Assembly (NCBI GenBank): GCA_965153355.1
Contig: OZ231127.1
Location: forward strand, 16,058,001-16,122,000
From: Flaccisagitta enflata
Taxonomy: Eukaryota; Chaetognatha; Sagittoidea; Aphragmophora
DNA length: 64,000 nt
Direction of reading: 5' to 3'
Both the position numbers and the translations under genes were made by a program. The notes under the pieces were generated by a model, which saw nothing but the letters and a program-made list of their open reading frames with translations, ran no database searches and was not told the origin of the DNA. How positions within the stretch are numbered: the stretch's first letter is position 1; the number at the start of each line of letters is the position of its first letter. Shown here piece after piece: positions 26,857 to 37,532 of the stretch.

Positions 26857-27009
26857 ATGAATAAGAGTGCCAATTCGTTGTTCCACTTTGAACATCGACG
26901 AATCTTCAAATCGACCTCTTTAAGACTTTCCCTTATTCTCCTCGCGTTTCATCTGTTTGGCATTTGTTTTTCTTTGCCTATCTCATCGCCGCCTTTTGAA
27001 GACCCACCA
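26857..27009 (+). CDS. Putative secreted peptide precursor, exon 1 (signal peptide)
   Basis: An ATG at 26857 opens 51 codons ending at a strong donor (CCACCA|GTAAGT). The translation has a basic N-region (HRRIFKSTSLR), a hydrophobic core (LSLILLAFHLFGICF) and a polar end (SLPISSPPFEDPP), a credible signal peptide. The next exon continues in phase 0. The gene lies on the strand opposite Epac, inside Epac intron 2. The frame is open upstream of the ATG, so a slightly earlier start is possible. No homologous family was recognised; transcript support would settle it. Confidence 0.58.
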
Positions 27010-27178
27010 GTAAGTACAAACTGCGCGATAATTTCGACACACGGAAAAGATTAGAGATTGATTGTTAAATTGAACTGAATAATTACAATTGTAACCGTAA
27101 TAAACTGTGACGAAGCTTTTGAGTATCTCCAAAGACCGCAATTTTCTACAAAATTCTAAATAGAATTGAACCACCCCC

Positions 27179-27797
27179 CACTGCTTTCTCAGAGAAAATT
27201 TGTGACAAGAATGATATCACTCCGGGTTTTTCTGCATTTTTGTGTAGGTTATAGGCACACAAATCAAGAACTATTTGTTGGAAAATCATCCCTAGAGCGC
27301 ATTTTGAAAAAAAGTCAAAAATCTATAATCTTAAGCTTCATTATACATGGATAATTTTGCAAGTTGGTCTGACTAATTTTTTGACAGCAGATTGACAATC
27401 CTGATCTAATTCCCTTTCATTTGATAGGTCGCACTATATGGTTTTAATAAGAAATAACATTTTCATTTTTTAAGCCACCATTACAAAAATTACAGCGGTG
27501 GCCTAAAATGTGAAAATTTTATTTTTCATCAAAACCATATAGTGCGACCTATCAAATTAAAGGGAATTTCATCAGGATCAACAATATGCTGTCAAAAAAA
27601 GAGTCAGACAAAATTGAAAAATTCTTTGAGCAAAATGAAGCTTAAAATTATAAATCTTTGATTTTTTTTCAAAATGCGCTCTAGGGATGATTTTCAACTG
27701 GATTGTTCTTGATTTGTATGCCCATGACCTACACAAAAATGCAGAAAAACCCGGAGTGATATCATTCTTGTCACAAATCTTCTGTCAGAAAGCAGTG
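27179..27797. mobile_element. 619-bp foldback element, 4-bp target duplication
   Basis: Ends CACTGCTTTC ... GAAAGCAGTG, flanked by C runs compatible with a CCCC duplication. Arms of about 300 bp meet at 27486. Core CACTATATGG with GATAGGTCGC. It sits in intron 1 of the nested secreted-protein gene. Confidence 0.88.
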
Positions 27798-28228
27798 CCC
27801 CCGGCCGAAAAAAAAGAAAATTTAAGGAATTATAATAGTTTTGATAGTGATTTGACATCAAATACTATATGCTTTGATGAAGGAAACCTCTAAAACAGAT
27901 AGAGATAGCTGCTGATAAAATAACTACAAAGTTTTTAGTTATGGGGCGATTTCAAGCCTTGATGTTCTTATAAACTAGGTGCTTAGTAAAAAAAATGTAC
28001 AGCACAATTTGACACTATTTAAGCCAAAAAATCTTTTTTGACACACGACGCGGCGCGTTGCGAAAGAGAACATCAAAGGTATGGAAGAGGAGGGGGGGGG
28101 GGGATCAAAGGCGACTCAGTTACTAAATACCCCGCATAACTCTGCATACAACATACATTGCAACAAACATATCTATTTGACAAAAAAAGATCTTTCCTTT
28201 TCACAAACACGTACATTTCCGTTTCTAG

Positions 28229-28513
28229 AATCTGAATCGGCGCCAAGTTGACCAGTCGGAAGCGGCTTCCATTGATGAGGCTGTCAACGCTGCCGTCGAC
28301 GCCGCCGCAGAAGCAGCAGCTGCAGCAGCAGCAGAATCTGAGTCGCGACGAGATAATCTCCTCATGCAGGATGATTATGCTGCTTTTCAGAAACGGTTCG
28401 ACCATTTCCGGTCAGGTCTTCAGCTGCAAAAGGTTCTGCGGTTCTTAGATGACGTTAACGACGGAATGGAAGCGAATCATGATCAGAGACCAAGGATCAA
28501 TCAAGTTAGGAAG
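28229..28513 (+). CDS. Putative secreted peptide precursor, exon 2
   Basis: The exon is 285 bp (95 codons, phase 0 at both ends), with acceptor gtttctag and donor AAG|GTACAG. It encodes NLNRRQVDQSEAASIDEAVN, an Ala-rich helix-like stretch, then SESRRDNLLMQDDYAAFQKR, FDHFRSGLQLQKVLRFLDDV and RPRINQVRK. Basic pairs (RR, RR, KR, RK) are spaced through it as in a prohormone. The region is GC-richer than the surrounding AT-rich DNA and has codon-like third positions, unlike the repeats nearby. Confidence 0.6.
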
Positions 28514-28741
28514 GTACAGTTCAGAAAATCAAAGCTTTAAAGGCACTTTGCCAGATATTCTTAATTTTCAATCGCTATTTCATTTCTTACTTGATTTATC
28601 GAAGGGCAAAAGTGTTGGTCTGCCCCTACGGCATCTTTTTTTCTCCCATTTATAAATGAACTGTTTACAAGGGTTGATATCGAATTCCAGTAAACTGTCA
28701 ATAATCTATGATTTATTCATCAATTCATCATTTCCTAATAG

Positions 28742-29245
28742 GTAAATTTCCCTCTCAACTCGAGGGGTGCAATACATGGCAGCCAAATTAGCGGAAAGCA
28801 TTGGAAACCACCGACTCGGGAAATGCTGAGAGAAATTAAGAAACGATGGGAGCAGTTGGGAGGTCAAACGGAAGCTGTTGACGAGGATGATGAAGACGAC
28901 GAAGAGGGGATGAGGGAAGGTGGAGAGACATTGGCAGGCAGTCTGCTGGTGGCAAATCCTCTGCCTCCACCTCGACAAAGACTTGTCACCCTTAGCGAGT
29001 TGCGTCGCGCACTTGACGCCGGAAGCGACGCATCTGACAGTACACGGCAGGGGCGGGGCAGCGACGCGTCTGACAGCACGCGGCAGGGGCGTGGAAGCGC
29101 TTCTCGTCCTGATGCGATCATCGAGGACAACCCGCGTCCGCATTCTGTCCGCGCACTCAAACGTGAAGATGTCCGAAGTCTTCTCGGTATCTCGTTGGCA
29201 AATGACGAAGGCGAAGTCAAAAATCCATTTAAATACGGACGCTAA
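28742..29245 (+). CDS. Putative secreted peptide precursor, exon 3 with stop (amidated C-terminus?)
   Basis: This 504-bp terminal exon follows acceptor cctaatag and ends with TAA at 29243-29245 (167 residues; 313 in the full protein). It begins VNFPLNSRGAIHGSQISGKH, then WKPPTREMLREIKKRWEQLG, an acidic run (DEDDEDDEE), a 12-residue unit repeated twice (GSDASDSTRQGR), and a tail: RALKR, EDVRSLLGIS ... NPFKYGR, stop. A Lys-Arg site 26 residues from the end plus a terminal Gly-Arg is the layout of an alpha-amidated peptide, here 24 residues ending in Tyr-amide. That is an inference; no known peptide family was matched. The 3' end of the coding sequence is also the first unit of a minisatellite (29216-29490). 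Confidence 0.6.
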   Translation, partial: VNFPLNSRGAIHGSQISGKHWKPPTREMLREIKKRWEQLGGQTEAVDEDDEDDEEGMREGGETLAGSLLVANPLPPPRQRLVTLSELRRALDAGSDASDSTRQGRGSDASDSTRQGRGSASRPDAIIEDNPRPHSVRALKREDVRSLLGISLANDEGEVKNPFKYGR

Positions 29246-29490
29246 GAACCGGACCGATACACGGACATGACAAAGTCAAGAGTCGGATTAAAAATGGACG
29301 CTATAAACCCGGACTGATAGACGGACATGGTGAAGTCAAGAATCCATTGAAATATGAACGTTAAAAACCGGACTGATGTATAAACGGACATGGTAAAGTC
29401 AAATTTCCATTTTGACGTGGACGCTTAAAAACTGGACTGATACACGGACATGGCCAATTCAAGAGTCGATTAAATACGGACGCTATACTA
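29216..29490. repeat. Minisatellite of 59-63 bp starting in the 3' coding end
   Basis: Units start at 29216, 29275, 29335, 29398 and 29458 (GTCAAGAATCCATT ... GGACGCT ... GGACTGATACACGGACATGG). The first unit encodes the last residues and stop codon of the secreted-protein gene; the others lie in the 3' region. Confidence 0.9.
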
Positions 29491-29980
29491 TCTTCGAAAA
29501 AATAAAAGTCCAGGACGTTTTGTCATATCACAGCTTTGATATACATGATTTGATATGAAAATTGGTGACCAAAATGGAGCTAATAAACAGGGCTAACAAA
29601 TGGTGGCAAGCTGAGACTCATTGCGTTGTTCATTTATATTTTACATCAAAATAAGTGGAAGTGTTGATTTTAGGAAATTGACACAAAACTTGAATAGATT
29701 ATAAACGCATGACGTTTTGTTACAGTGTCACTTCGATATGCAAAATTTTAAAGGAAAATCAGTGACCATTTTGAAGCTCTTGATCAGGGCTATCTATTGC
29801 AGCCAAGCAGAGACTCATAGCTCTATTCGTTTGGATTCTACATCAAAAAGAGTGAGAATGTTCATTCTCAGAAATAATTAAGAATTGTGTAGGGGCATCA
29901 TACTTCAAAATGGCATTATACTCTTTACCAAGATATATCCTCACAGATGCAAGCGGTTTCTAAACTCTAACTAGTCATCC
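29491..29980. other. No feature seen
   Basis: A decayed duplication is possible (GACGTTTTGTCATATCACAG at 29515 and GACGTTTTGTTACAGTGTCA at 29711, each followed by similar text), suggesting two 190-bp units. Confidence 0.4.
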
Positions 29981-29989
29981 AAGGATCGC

Positions 29990-30680
29990 ACATGGTCAGC
30001 GGTACCCGATGCCCTGCTAGGAGTGATCAGCTGAAGAAGTATAGTGAGAGCAGGGCAGCGGCCCCAAAGGGCCGATGTCCTGTAGGACACAGGGGTGAAT
30101 TTCCAGACGTCCTTAGAAGGCACATTAAAGGGCTGACATGCTTGATTTTGAGGCTGATTTAGGGTATTAGAGAGCTAGTTTTGGAGCTGAAAGAGCTGAT
30201 TTTGGGCCTGAGAGGACTGATTTTGGGCCTGAGAGAGCTGATTTTGGGCTTGAGAGGGCTGATTTTGGGCTTGAGAGGGCTGATTTGGGGCTAATTTGGA
30301 GCTAATTTTGGAGCTGAAAGAGCTGATTTTGGGCCTGAGAGGGCTGATTTTGAGTCTTGAGAGGGCTGATTTTGGGCCTGAGAGGGCTGATTTTGGGCTT
30401 GAGAGGGCTGATTTTGGGCTTGAGAGGGCTGATTTTGGGCTTGAGAGGGCTGATTTTGGGCTTGAGAGGGCTGATTTTGGGCCTGAGAGGGCTGATTTTG
30501 GACTTGAGAGGGCTGATTTTGGCCTTGAGAGGGCTGATTTGGGGTCTGAGAGGGGCCTCGGGGGGGGGACGTACGTACGGACGTACGGACGTACGGACGT
30601 ACGGACGTACGTACGGACGTCTGGAAATTCACCCCTGTGTCCTACAGGACATCGGCCCTTTGGGGCCGCTGCCCAAAAAG
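29990..30680. mobile_element. GGTCAGCGG module with 60-bp inverted repeats around a 21-bp minisatellite
   Basis: After ACATGGTCAGCGGTACCCGA, two 60-bp arms form a perfect inverted repeat (30053-30112 and 30615-30674; GGGCAGCGGCCCCAAAGGGC at one tip). Between them are about 20 units of GCTGATTTTGGGCTTGAGAGG and a GGACGTAC tract. The 21-bp period keeps several frames open, but it is not a gene. Confidence 0.9.
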
Positions 30681-30789
30681 GTTATTTTAAACACTGGGCT
30701 TATAAAATGGTCATTGTTTTATCAGATTTGAAATCAAATCAATTTTTTATCCAGCTTGGACTTTTATTTTTTCCAAGATAGTAAACAGG

Positions 30790-31200
30790 ACTGATACACA
30801 GATTAATCGACCACACGAAAAGGCCTTTTCATATCGCGTCATTCATTCATTTTTTAAAGAACATTGTTTATCATATGTATGATCATATGTATGATGTATG
30901 ATGTATGATGTATGATCATATGTATATTGTATAATTCTCGCGCTTTTGAACTATGAAATATCATTGGACTTGTTTCTCACATTCATTATCTTTTTCTTGA
31001 TGTTTCAAAAGGCTGTTGAATACTAAGCTTTTTCAATTGTCCATTCATACTCAAGGCGGAGGTGCATCGACATTTATCATAATCAATATTGTAACAAAAA
31101 GAACGGTTATAATCTTATAATTTCTTGGTCTTATACAGCTACAAGCTGCTTTAACAAATCCAAAAATTATTTTGGTCCCTCTATAGAAGTTATTTTCTAA
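30790..31200. other. AT-rich stretch, no gene seen
   Basis: A small ATGATGTATGATGTATGATC repeat lies at about 30880-30920. Otherwise unremarkable. Confidence 0.4.
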
Positions 31201-31204
31201 ACAA

Positions 31205-31295
31205 TTTACTTAATTTGCAATGAAAGAAATCCGGCCTTATTGGTTAAAATTTGTTGGTCCCTTAACATCCGTTATTGCGGAGTTCAACTGTAAAT
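31205..31295. mobile_element. Pogo/Tigger-like remnant end
   Basis: GGTCCCTTAACATCCGTTAT and GCGGAGTTCAACTGTA, inverse of the family end. Confidence 0.5.
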
Positions 31296-31485
31296 TTTGT
31301 AGGGAGTAAAAGAAGAAAGACAGTATCTTAAATTCTTCATTCATTGCCAATTTTTTCTGTCTTTAAATGCCTACTAAGCAATGACGCCATGTATTGATAA
31401 AAGCATATATTTGAATGAAAATTTTCGAAATGTCGTCATAAAGAATACAACTCCATTTGAATGTTGCTATTGCCTGCCCTGTTAA

Positions 31486-31577
31486 CCGTGATCAATAAAA
31501 TTTTTAGATGGAATTGCACAACATGATCTGCATCTCTTGTCCATGATCTTTCCATCTAAAAATTTTATTGATCACGG
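31486..31577. repeat. Perfect 28-bp inverted repeat
   Basis: The arm at 31486-31513 (CCGTGATCAATAAAATTTTT...) and its exact complement at 31550-31577 surround a 36-bp loop. Confidence 0.93.
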
Positions 31578-31743
31578 TGATTTGTTTGTCTATAATTTCT
31601 AAATGATCTCGCGAGATGTTGTCGAACCAATTTATTAAAAAAGATTAATGAATAACGATAAAAAAAATAAAAATAAGAAAACGCAGAATTTTCAAGTTTC
31701 TTCGGGGTAGATTCGGGCTGAAAGATAATTTTGACAATTCAGT

Positions 31744-31936
31744 TACTTTGTGCACGCGACTCTATAACCAACTATACCGGTTGGTTGGTCGGTCGATCAA
31801 TCAGTCGGTAGCTTTTTTGATGTTTAGAGGCTATTCTTGCTTAAATGCCCCTGCCCAAATGCTTGGATTGGCCATTTTCATTATTGCCCCTGCCCATCCG
31901 CACGCGACTTTGGTAGCTGTGTATCCGGCCTTGTTT
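31744..31936 (+). mobile_element. HP element
   Basis: Half of the palindrome (GTGCACGCGACTCTATAACC), GGTTGGTC tract, AATGCCCCTGCCCAAATGC, GCCCCTGCCCATCCGCACGC, ending GTATCCGGCCTTGTT. Confidence 0.85.
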
Positions 31937-31959
31937 TACAAACCGCCAGAACCAGGCGT

Positions 31960-32795
31960 GAGCTACATAGCATTTTTGTCAACTATACAATACCGATACA
32001 ATACTTTCAAGTATTGGGACAATACAATACTATACCAATACAATACAATATCCATGAAAATTGTATACAATACATTATCATGGCATACAAAAAATATCTA
32101 TATACCTACATATAGTTTTAATGATAAGTATTACGTATAAAGTAGTAATATGTATGAGAAATAAATAAAGTTAAATGGTTAACAAATAATTAAAAAAAAA
32201 AACATTATGATTTTGATTATTATGTATGTATTTTAGTGAATAAGAAAAGCTTGAAATTTTTCTGTTTTCTTTTTGATAAAAGTTTTATCTTATTCTTTAT
32301 TATTCTGTCTTTATCCTTAGTGTGTTTTTTTTTATATATGTCTCTTTGTCTTTTTTTCTGTCCATTCTTCTCTCTTTATGTATTCTTAGCTACTGATTAT
32401 TGTTTTCATCTCTTTTTATTTTTCTTCTTCTTCTTTTCCCATATTCACAACCCACTCACTCTCCTATTTTCCTCTTCCCCCTTCTGTTTTCATTCCTCAC
32501 CCATTTTTACTTTCAGCGTATCCACTTCTTCTTTTTTTATCTCTCACCCTCTCCACTTCTTTTGTTCTCCTACAGACTTTTGGATCCTTTTCCTCTTCCT
32601 CTTCTCATTTAGTCTTTCTCTCATATACTTTACTCTACTCAGATCAATTTTTTTGTAATATTGTATAGTACTGTATTATATTGTTAAAATTACAAAATAA
32701 ACAACATGTGTTGGGAGGACCCAATACACAAGAATATTGTAAACCCAATACCAATACCCAATACAATCGCTCAGGCCTGGCCACAACGTATGTTT
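31960..32795. other. AT-rich and T-rich stretch
   Basis: AATACAATACNAT repeats at 31985-32075 and 32680-32765, with a pyrimidine-rich segment between. No gene recognised. Confidence 0.4.
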
Positions 32796-32796
32796 T

Positions 32797-32981
32797 TAGT
32801 TATTAGTCGCGTGCTACGCGACTCTACACCCCGCTTTGTCCGTCGGGCGGTTGGTTGGTCACATTTTACTTTTTTATGATTTTTATTCTTTGACCCTACT
32901 GCTCCTGCTCAAATAGTCTGGTGACCTCAAATATGGCCCCTGCCCTCCCGCACGCGACTGGGGTAGCCGTGTGTCCGGTCT

Positions 32982-32984
<3 letters not shown>
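32797..32984 (+). mobile_element. HP element next to Epac exon 2
   Basis: Palindrome AGTCGCGTGCTACGCGACT at 32804-32822, CTACACCCCGCTTTGTCCGT, GGCCCCTGCCCTCCCGCACG and an end GTGTCCGGTCTTGT that runs straight into (TC)n at 32985-33026, a few bases from the Epac exon 2 donor. Confidence 0.88.
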
Positions 32985-33029
<45 letters not shown>

Positions 33030-33033
33030 TCAC

Positions 33034-33176
33034 GTGTGACACCCTTCTCGAGATCCTCGTAGTATCCGTAGTGGCAAATGTGTTGCAGCAGCAAAGGATG
33101 GAATTTGGCAAAAGCACTCATTTCTTTGAGATGATTAAAGATGAAGTCGAGATCCTCTCCCGTGCGATCGCTCGGC
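33034..33176 (-). CDS. Epac: Epac exon 2 (lead-in helices of the cAMP-binding domain)
   Basis: The 143-bp exon has an acceptor (cataag) at 33178-33177 and donor C|GTGAGT. It encodes [19 protein letters not shown] and [20 protein letters not shown], then GVT, matching the helical segment before the FRQGD motif of Epac. The preceding exon ends in phase 2 and this exon supplies the missing base of the Arg codon. It ends in phase 1 and joins exon 3 to restore GVTLFRQGD. The following intron is about 16.9 kb and starts inside a (GA)n tract and an HP element. Confidence 0.92.
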
Positions 33177-33179
33177 CTT

Positions 33180-34320
33180 ATGTAATTAATTGATAACAAT
33201 TTGAACATGTCAGAAATCAGATGATAAACGCCACTTAATTTGCCAGTTAGCGTATGAAATCTTTCAACCATACGACGCAGAGCCAGATCGGACGAGCAAT
33301 TTCCAGTCACACCTTTCTAAGGGCTGTTGCGATTTTTTTTCACGTATGTGGTCATATCATGAGTGTGGTCACACATCCCATTAATGCTATCTCATACCTC
33401 GATAGTCAAAAATGAGTATCAGGCTCGAGTAATGTCGTTTTATGGGTGAAAATCGCTGAGAAAATGGCCCTAAACGAAGGAAATTGAGTTCCCTGGCCTG
33501 TTTCATCAATGAAGCTTTTGAAACAATCTGACAAAACCAACGCTTCCGGTATGAAAACAATGGAACGTAGAGCTAATTTCGGGTTAATTTTCACTCCAAA
33601 AAAAATCTGGCGGCTTCCGGGGTGAAAGTATGCTCATACGAAAAATTAGAAGTGAGGATGTCATGGTGACCTTCAGAAATTGATTTTCAGTACAATTTTT
33701 GTAATATTACTTAAATTAGCTATCAAACAAGCAACGAGTGGGGATTTTTTAGTAGAATTAATATGAATATGTGTCATAGAGCATTGTTGCTCAGATTTGA
33801 CCAATGGGGAGCTTTTTTTATATGCTAAATCGATTTTCATAGTGAGGTTCTCACTCATTATCAAGATTTCGAAAACATCATTTTCGTTTTTGAGAATTAA
33901 GAATAACAAAAATAAACAAAAAACTAACTTTTCTAAGAACGTCCCGGCCTCGGTATGATAAATAGCTAGCCCGGTATGTTTTTGTTTTTTTCATTTTTTC
34001 ATTTTTTATGCAAATTCTTAATTCTCAATGAATTAATTGTGTCATCTTTTTTCTTCTTTTTTTCTTCGGATTTTCCTTGAAATCAGCGAAGATTGCCAGA
34101 CGAAAGACAAACACATTGGGTTCAACCTTAGTCGTAGGGGAGCGAGTAGGGACATAATCAGGGCTGGACATGGGTCGTTTTCAAAAAAAAGGACATTGGG
34201 CAGGGGCAGTAGCATGTTCTAGCGGAGGCAGAAATAAGCGGAATTCATTGATTTTACCAACCCCCTAAAGAAATGTGTCAACAGAGCACAAATACAGAAT
34301 TATAGACAACACGTACCCTA
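33180..34320. other. Epac intron 1, no further exon
   Basis: The frame of exon 2 stays open upstream to 33310, but the splice join to exon 1 excludes it. The rest shows no coding or repeat signal. Confidence 0.5.
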
Positions 34321-34324
34321 TGCA

Positions 34325-34745
34325 GATATGTATGAATGTATGAATGAATGAATAACATAAATGAATGAATGAATAACTGAAAGACTGGCCGAATGAATGA
34401 ATGAATGAATGAATGAATGATTGGATCGATCAATCAACACAAGAAGGCACGAGAAGCAGGAGAGAACTCGATGGAGCGTGCGGGTGGGTGCGTACGCGCG
34501 TGCGGCTGGGCAGGGTTAGAGATAAGAGACTAACCAAAGCATTTAAGCAGGAGCGGTTACTCAAAACCTCCAATAATCGCCGAAAAAACAAAAAATTTGT
34601 TATGAAACAGCATCATTTTTGCTGCTCTTTCATATGAATGAATGAATGAATGAATGAATGAATGAATGAATGAATGGACGAATGAATGAACAAACAAACA
34701 AACAAACAAACAAACAAACTAACAAATAAACGAACGAATTAACTA
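34325..34745. repeat. (GAAT)n and (ACAA)n tracts
   Basis: AATG/GAAT units at 34327-34425 and 34632-34690, then AAACAAAC to about 34740. A decayed HP piece (GGGTGGGTGCGTACGCGCGT, GGCTGGGCAGGG) is between them. Confidence 0.85.
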
Positions 34746-35424
34746 ATGAATGAAGTGATGACTAACCATAAAGAAAATGCAAGGATGAATCAAAAATCTG
34801 ATATGGTCATCATTGGTATGGAAGATAATGTCATGAGGAATGAACGAATGAAAGATTTGATTGATGGATTCAAAGATGAATGAATAGTAAAAAATATAAT
34901 TGAATTTAAGATAAATTGATGAATGATACATAAGAGAGATTTTGATGCTATAGTGCGAATGAAAAAAAAGTCAAGTCTTTTCTTGATTAGGTTGAGAAAA
35001 CAAATCATGGTAATTTGCATAAATGAATGAATCTATGTGTGATAAAGTGAATGAATTCGTAGAAAATAAATGAATTTTACTTGAATGCCATATGACACTT
35101 ACGCACAATCGATCATTGATGAAATTACAACAAATTATTGAAAACTTCTGTGATTTTCCCCCCACAGTCCATACTTTTATGAAATATCAGTTTTTAGTGA
35201 TATTTAGCTTAAAAATCAATATTTTGCATCAATTCTTTTTGCAATGTGATCAGTATACAATGCCTATTGATAATCAAAAGTCGATTTGCTTCAAGTCAAT
35301 GATCCATTTTTTTACCCATTTGGCTGGAATCTGCCTGGCTTTTCTTGCTCTGCGTCATACACACTTCCGTAAATTCGTATATTTTCATATCATTTCTGGC
35401 TTCAACGTCAGATAGTTCCCAGCT

Positions 35425-35652
35425 GATAAGGGGGGGGGGACGCACGAACGAACGGACGAACGGACGAACGCACGAAAGTCCCTCTGTGTTCTACAGGACT
35501 TCGTCCCCTTCGGGGCCGCTGCCCAAAAAAGGCTAAACAAGCATTTGGGCAAGAGCAATGATGCAAAATACGCCCATATAAATTCCAAAAAAGTTAAGTG
35601 TCACTTGAGGGACCGACCGACGGAGCAACTGACGGACCGACCAACAGACAGC
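35425..35652. mobile_element. Fragments of the GGTCAGCGG module and an HP element
   Basis: A G run, GGACGAAC tract, CTGTGTTCTACAGGACTTCG and TTCGGGGCCGCTGCCC end (as at 30674), then a minus-oriented HP piece with a GACCGACGG tract. Confidence 0.65.
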
Positions 35653-35797
35653 GGTTTACAGACTTAAAACGTCCTAACTTTAAGGCCATATCGGAAAATC
35701 ACTCACTCAACAATAGAGATCATCGACACTAGCTAAAAACCAATTGGTCATCAAAAGTTTCGTTTCCCTTAAATGTCTTCCTATAAGTTTCGACATC

Positions 35798-36419
35798 CAC
35801 AGTCACCCAGAACTTGACGCCAGTTGACCTGAAATGATCGTCACCAGCTTCAGTGGTTTCATGACCCTGATGGTGCATAGATTACATTTTTAGAAAAAAT
35901 GAAATCTGTTTTGGGGCGCTTTTTAAGATATCTGAAAAAATAGTACTATTTTGTTATATTTTTTACCATAACTCTTTGTGATGAATTTTTTTGATAATTC
36001 TGAGTGCAGATATCATCTCAGATGATAGTTTCCGGTTCGTTTGATATGTCACACTATATACTTTTGCAAAAGAAATAAAAAGTTAAATTTTGCTATTAAT
36101 CATTGTTTTATATAGTAATGTGACCAAAAAATAAGCTTTTATTTCTTCTGCAAAAGTATATAGTGTGACATATCAAACAAACCGGAAACTATCATCTGAG
36201 ATCAAATCTGTAATCAAAAATATCAAAAAAATTTATCACTTAAAGTTATAGTAATAAATATAGTAAAATAATACTATTTTTTTAGATATCTTAAAAAGCG
36301 CCCCAAAACAGATTTCATTTTTTCTAGAAATGTAATCTATACACCATCAGGGTCATGAAACCACTGAAGTTGGTTACGATCATTTCAGGTCAACTGGCGT
36401 CAAGCTCTGGGCGGCTGTG
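35798..36419. mobile_element. 622-bp foldback element, 4-bp target duplication
   Basis: Ends CACAGTCACCCAGAACTTGA and its inverse ending GGCGGCTGTG, exact flanks CATC (35794-35797, 36420-36423), arms of about 300 bp, core TATATAGTGTGACATATCAAA-like. It lies in Epac intron 1. Confidence 0.9.
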
Positions 36420-36574
36420 CATCGTCACTGCTAGATGTCGCCGTCGTCATGCCATTTCCGATTCGTTTCTACAGTGTATGCAGCAGACTGTATGACATGC
36501 TCTTTAAGATTTGGTTCCCTCTCAGTCTACATTTGTTACTGATATATGCTTCGCGTATTAACAAAGGATGTATA

Positions 36575-36712
36575 AATGAAAAAATGAATGAATGAATGAA
36601 TAAATTGATGAATGAATGAATGAATGAATGAATGAGTGAGTGAGTGAGCGAATGATGAATGAATGAATGAATGAATGAATGAATGAATGAATGAATGAAT
36701 GAATGAGAGAAT
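36575..36712. repeat. (GAAT)n microsatellite
   Basis: GAAT units with GAGT and GAGC variants in the middle. Confidence 0.95.
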
Positions 36713-36785
36713 AATATGCTTGATACATTTTCCTTTTTGTAAGAAACAAGTTCGACAGGATAGAATCTTGTCAGTGAGAAAGAAA

Positions 36786-37012
36786 AACAAGGCCATCACC
36801 TATAAGTTGTGTGCGAGACTTTCAGATTGACTTAGAATGACTTAGAATGACTTAGAATGACTTCGTGTACCCTAAAATGACTTAAAATGACTTAAAGAAA
36901 TAAAATTGATAAAAAAAAGTAAAATGGGGACCAACCGACCAACTGACCAACCGACCGACCCACCGACGGACGGACAAAGTGGGGTGTATAGTCACGTGCA
37001 CGCGACTAAAAA
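36786..37012 (-). mobile_element. HP element, GACTTAGAAT variant
   Basis: AACAAGGCCATCACCTATAA, GTTGTGTGCGAGA, several 11-bp GACTTAGAAT units, a GACCAACC tract and palindrome AGTCACGTGCACGCGACT (36990-37007). Same variant as 54535 and 55440. Confidence 0.85.
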
Positions 37013-37031
37013 TCGTAGGTGATCCAGGATT

Positions 37032-37034
<3 letters not shown>

Positions 37035-37112
<78 letters not shown>

Positions 37113-37150
37113 AGAGAAAGAGAAATAGAAAGAGAAAGAGAGAGAGAGAA
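37035..37150. repeat. (GA)n microsatellite
   Basis: GA with AAAGAG units at its right end, 380 bp from the Epac exon 1 donor. Confidence 0.97.
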
Positions 37151-37532
37151 TCAAATATGAAAAGTGAAAAGTCTGTCTCTCTCTTGTTCTTTATTTTTAC
37201 CCTTGTCTGTCAGTCAGTAGGTAGTGACGGTTTTTGACCATGATGTCGAGAGACCGACACCATGGGGTGTGACTGTCGGTCCCGACAGTCACGACATAAG
37301 TTCTCCCAACTCTACTCAACAAGCGTGTCTGAAAACGAGTAAAATTTCAATATTTTTCGTGATCAATCTTTTTCTCGAAACCCATGAAAATCATCTCTTT
37401 CCCTGTCTAAAACTTTTGCCTTTTTAGCAATCAGCAATCAAGTATCAAGACTGTCTTCCCAGTAGCATGTATTGTCTACATGTATCGAAAAGTATCCAGT
37501 TTCTCAGACGCACTCTACAAATTTTTCCTTAC

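Noticed and set aside
30291-30781. Heptad-like protein repeats on both strands (LRGLILG, SQAQNQP)
   Set aside because: They result from a 21-bp minisatellite whose period is a multiple of three and which is open on both strands.
33177-33310. Upstream extension of the Epac exon 2 frame ([14 protein letters not shown])
   Set aside because: The exon 1 donor and the acceptor at 33178-33177 join to the conserved WIACLDKRP motif in correct phase, so this part is intronic.
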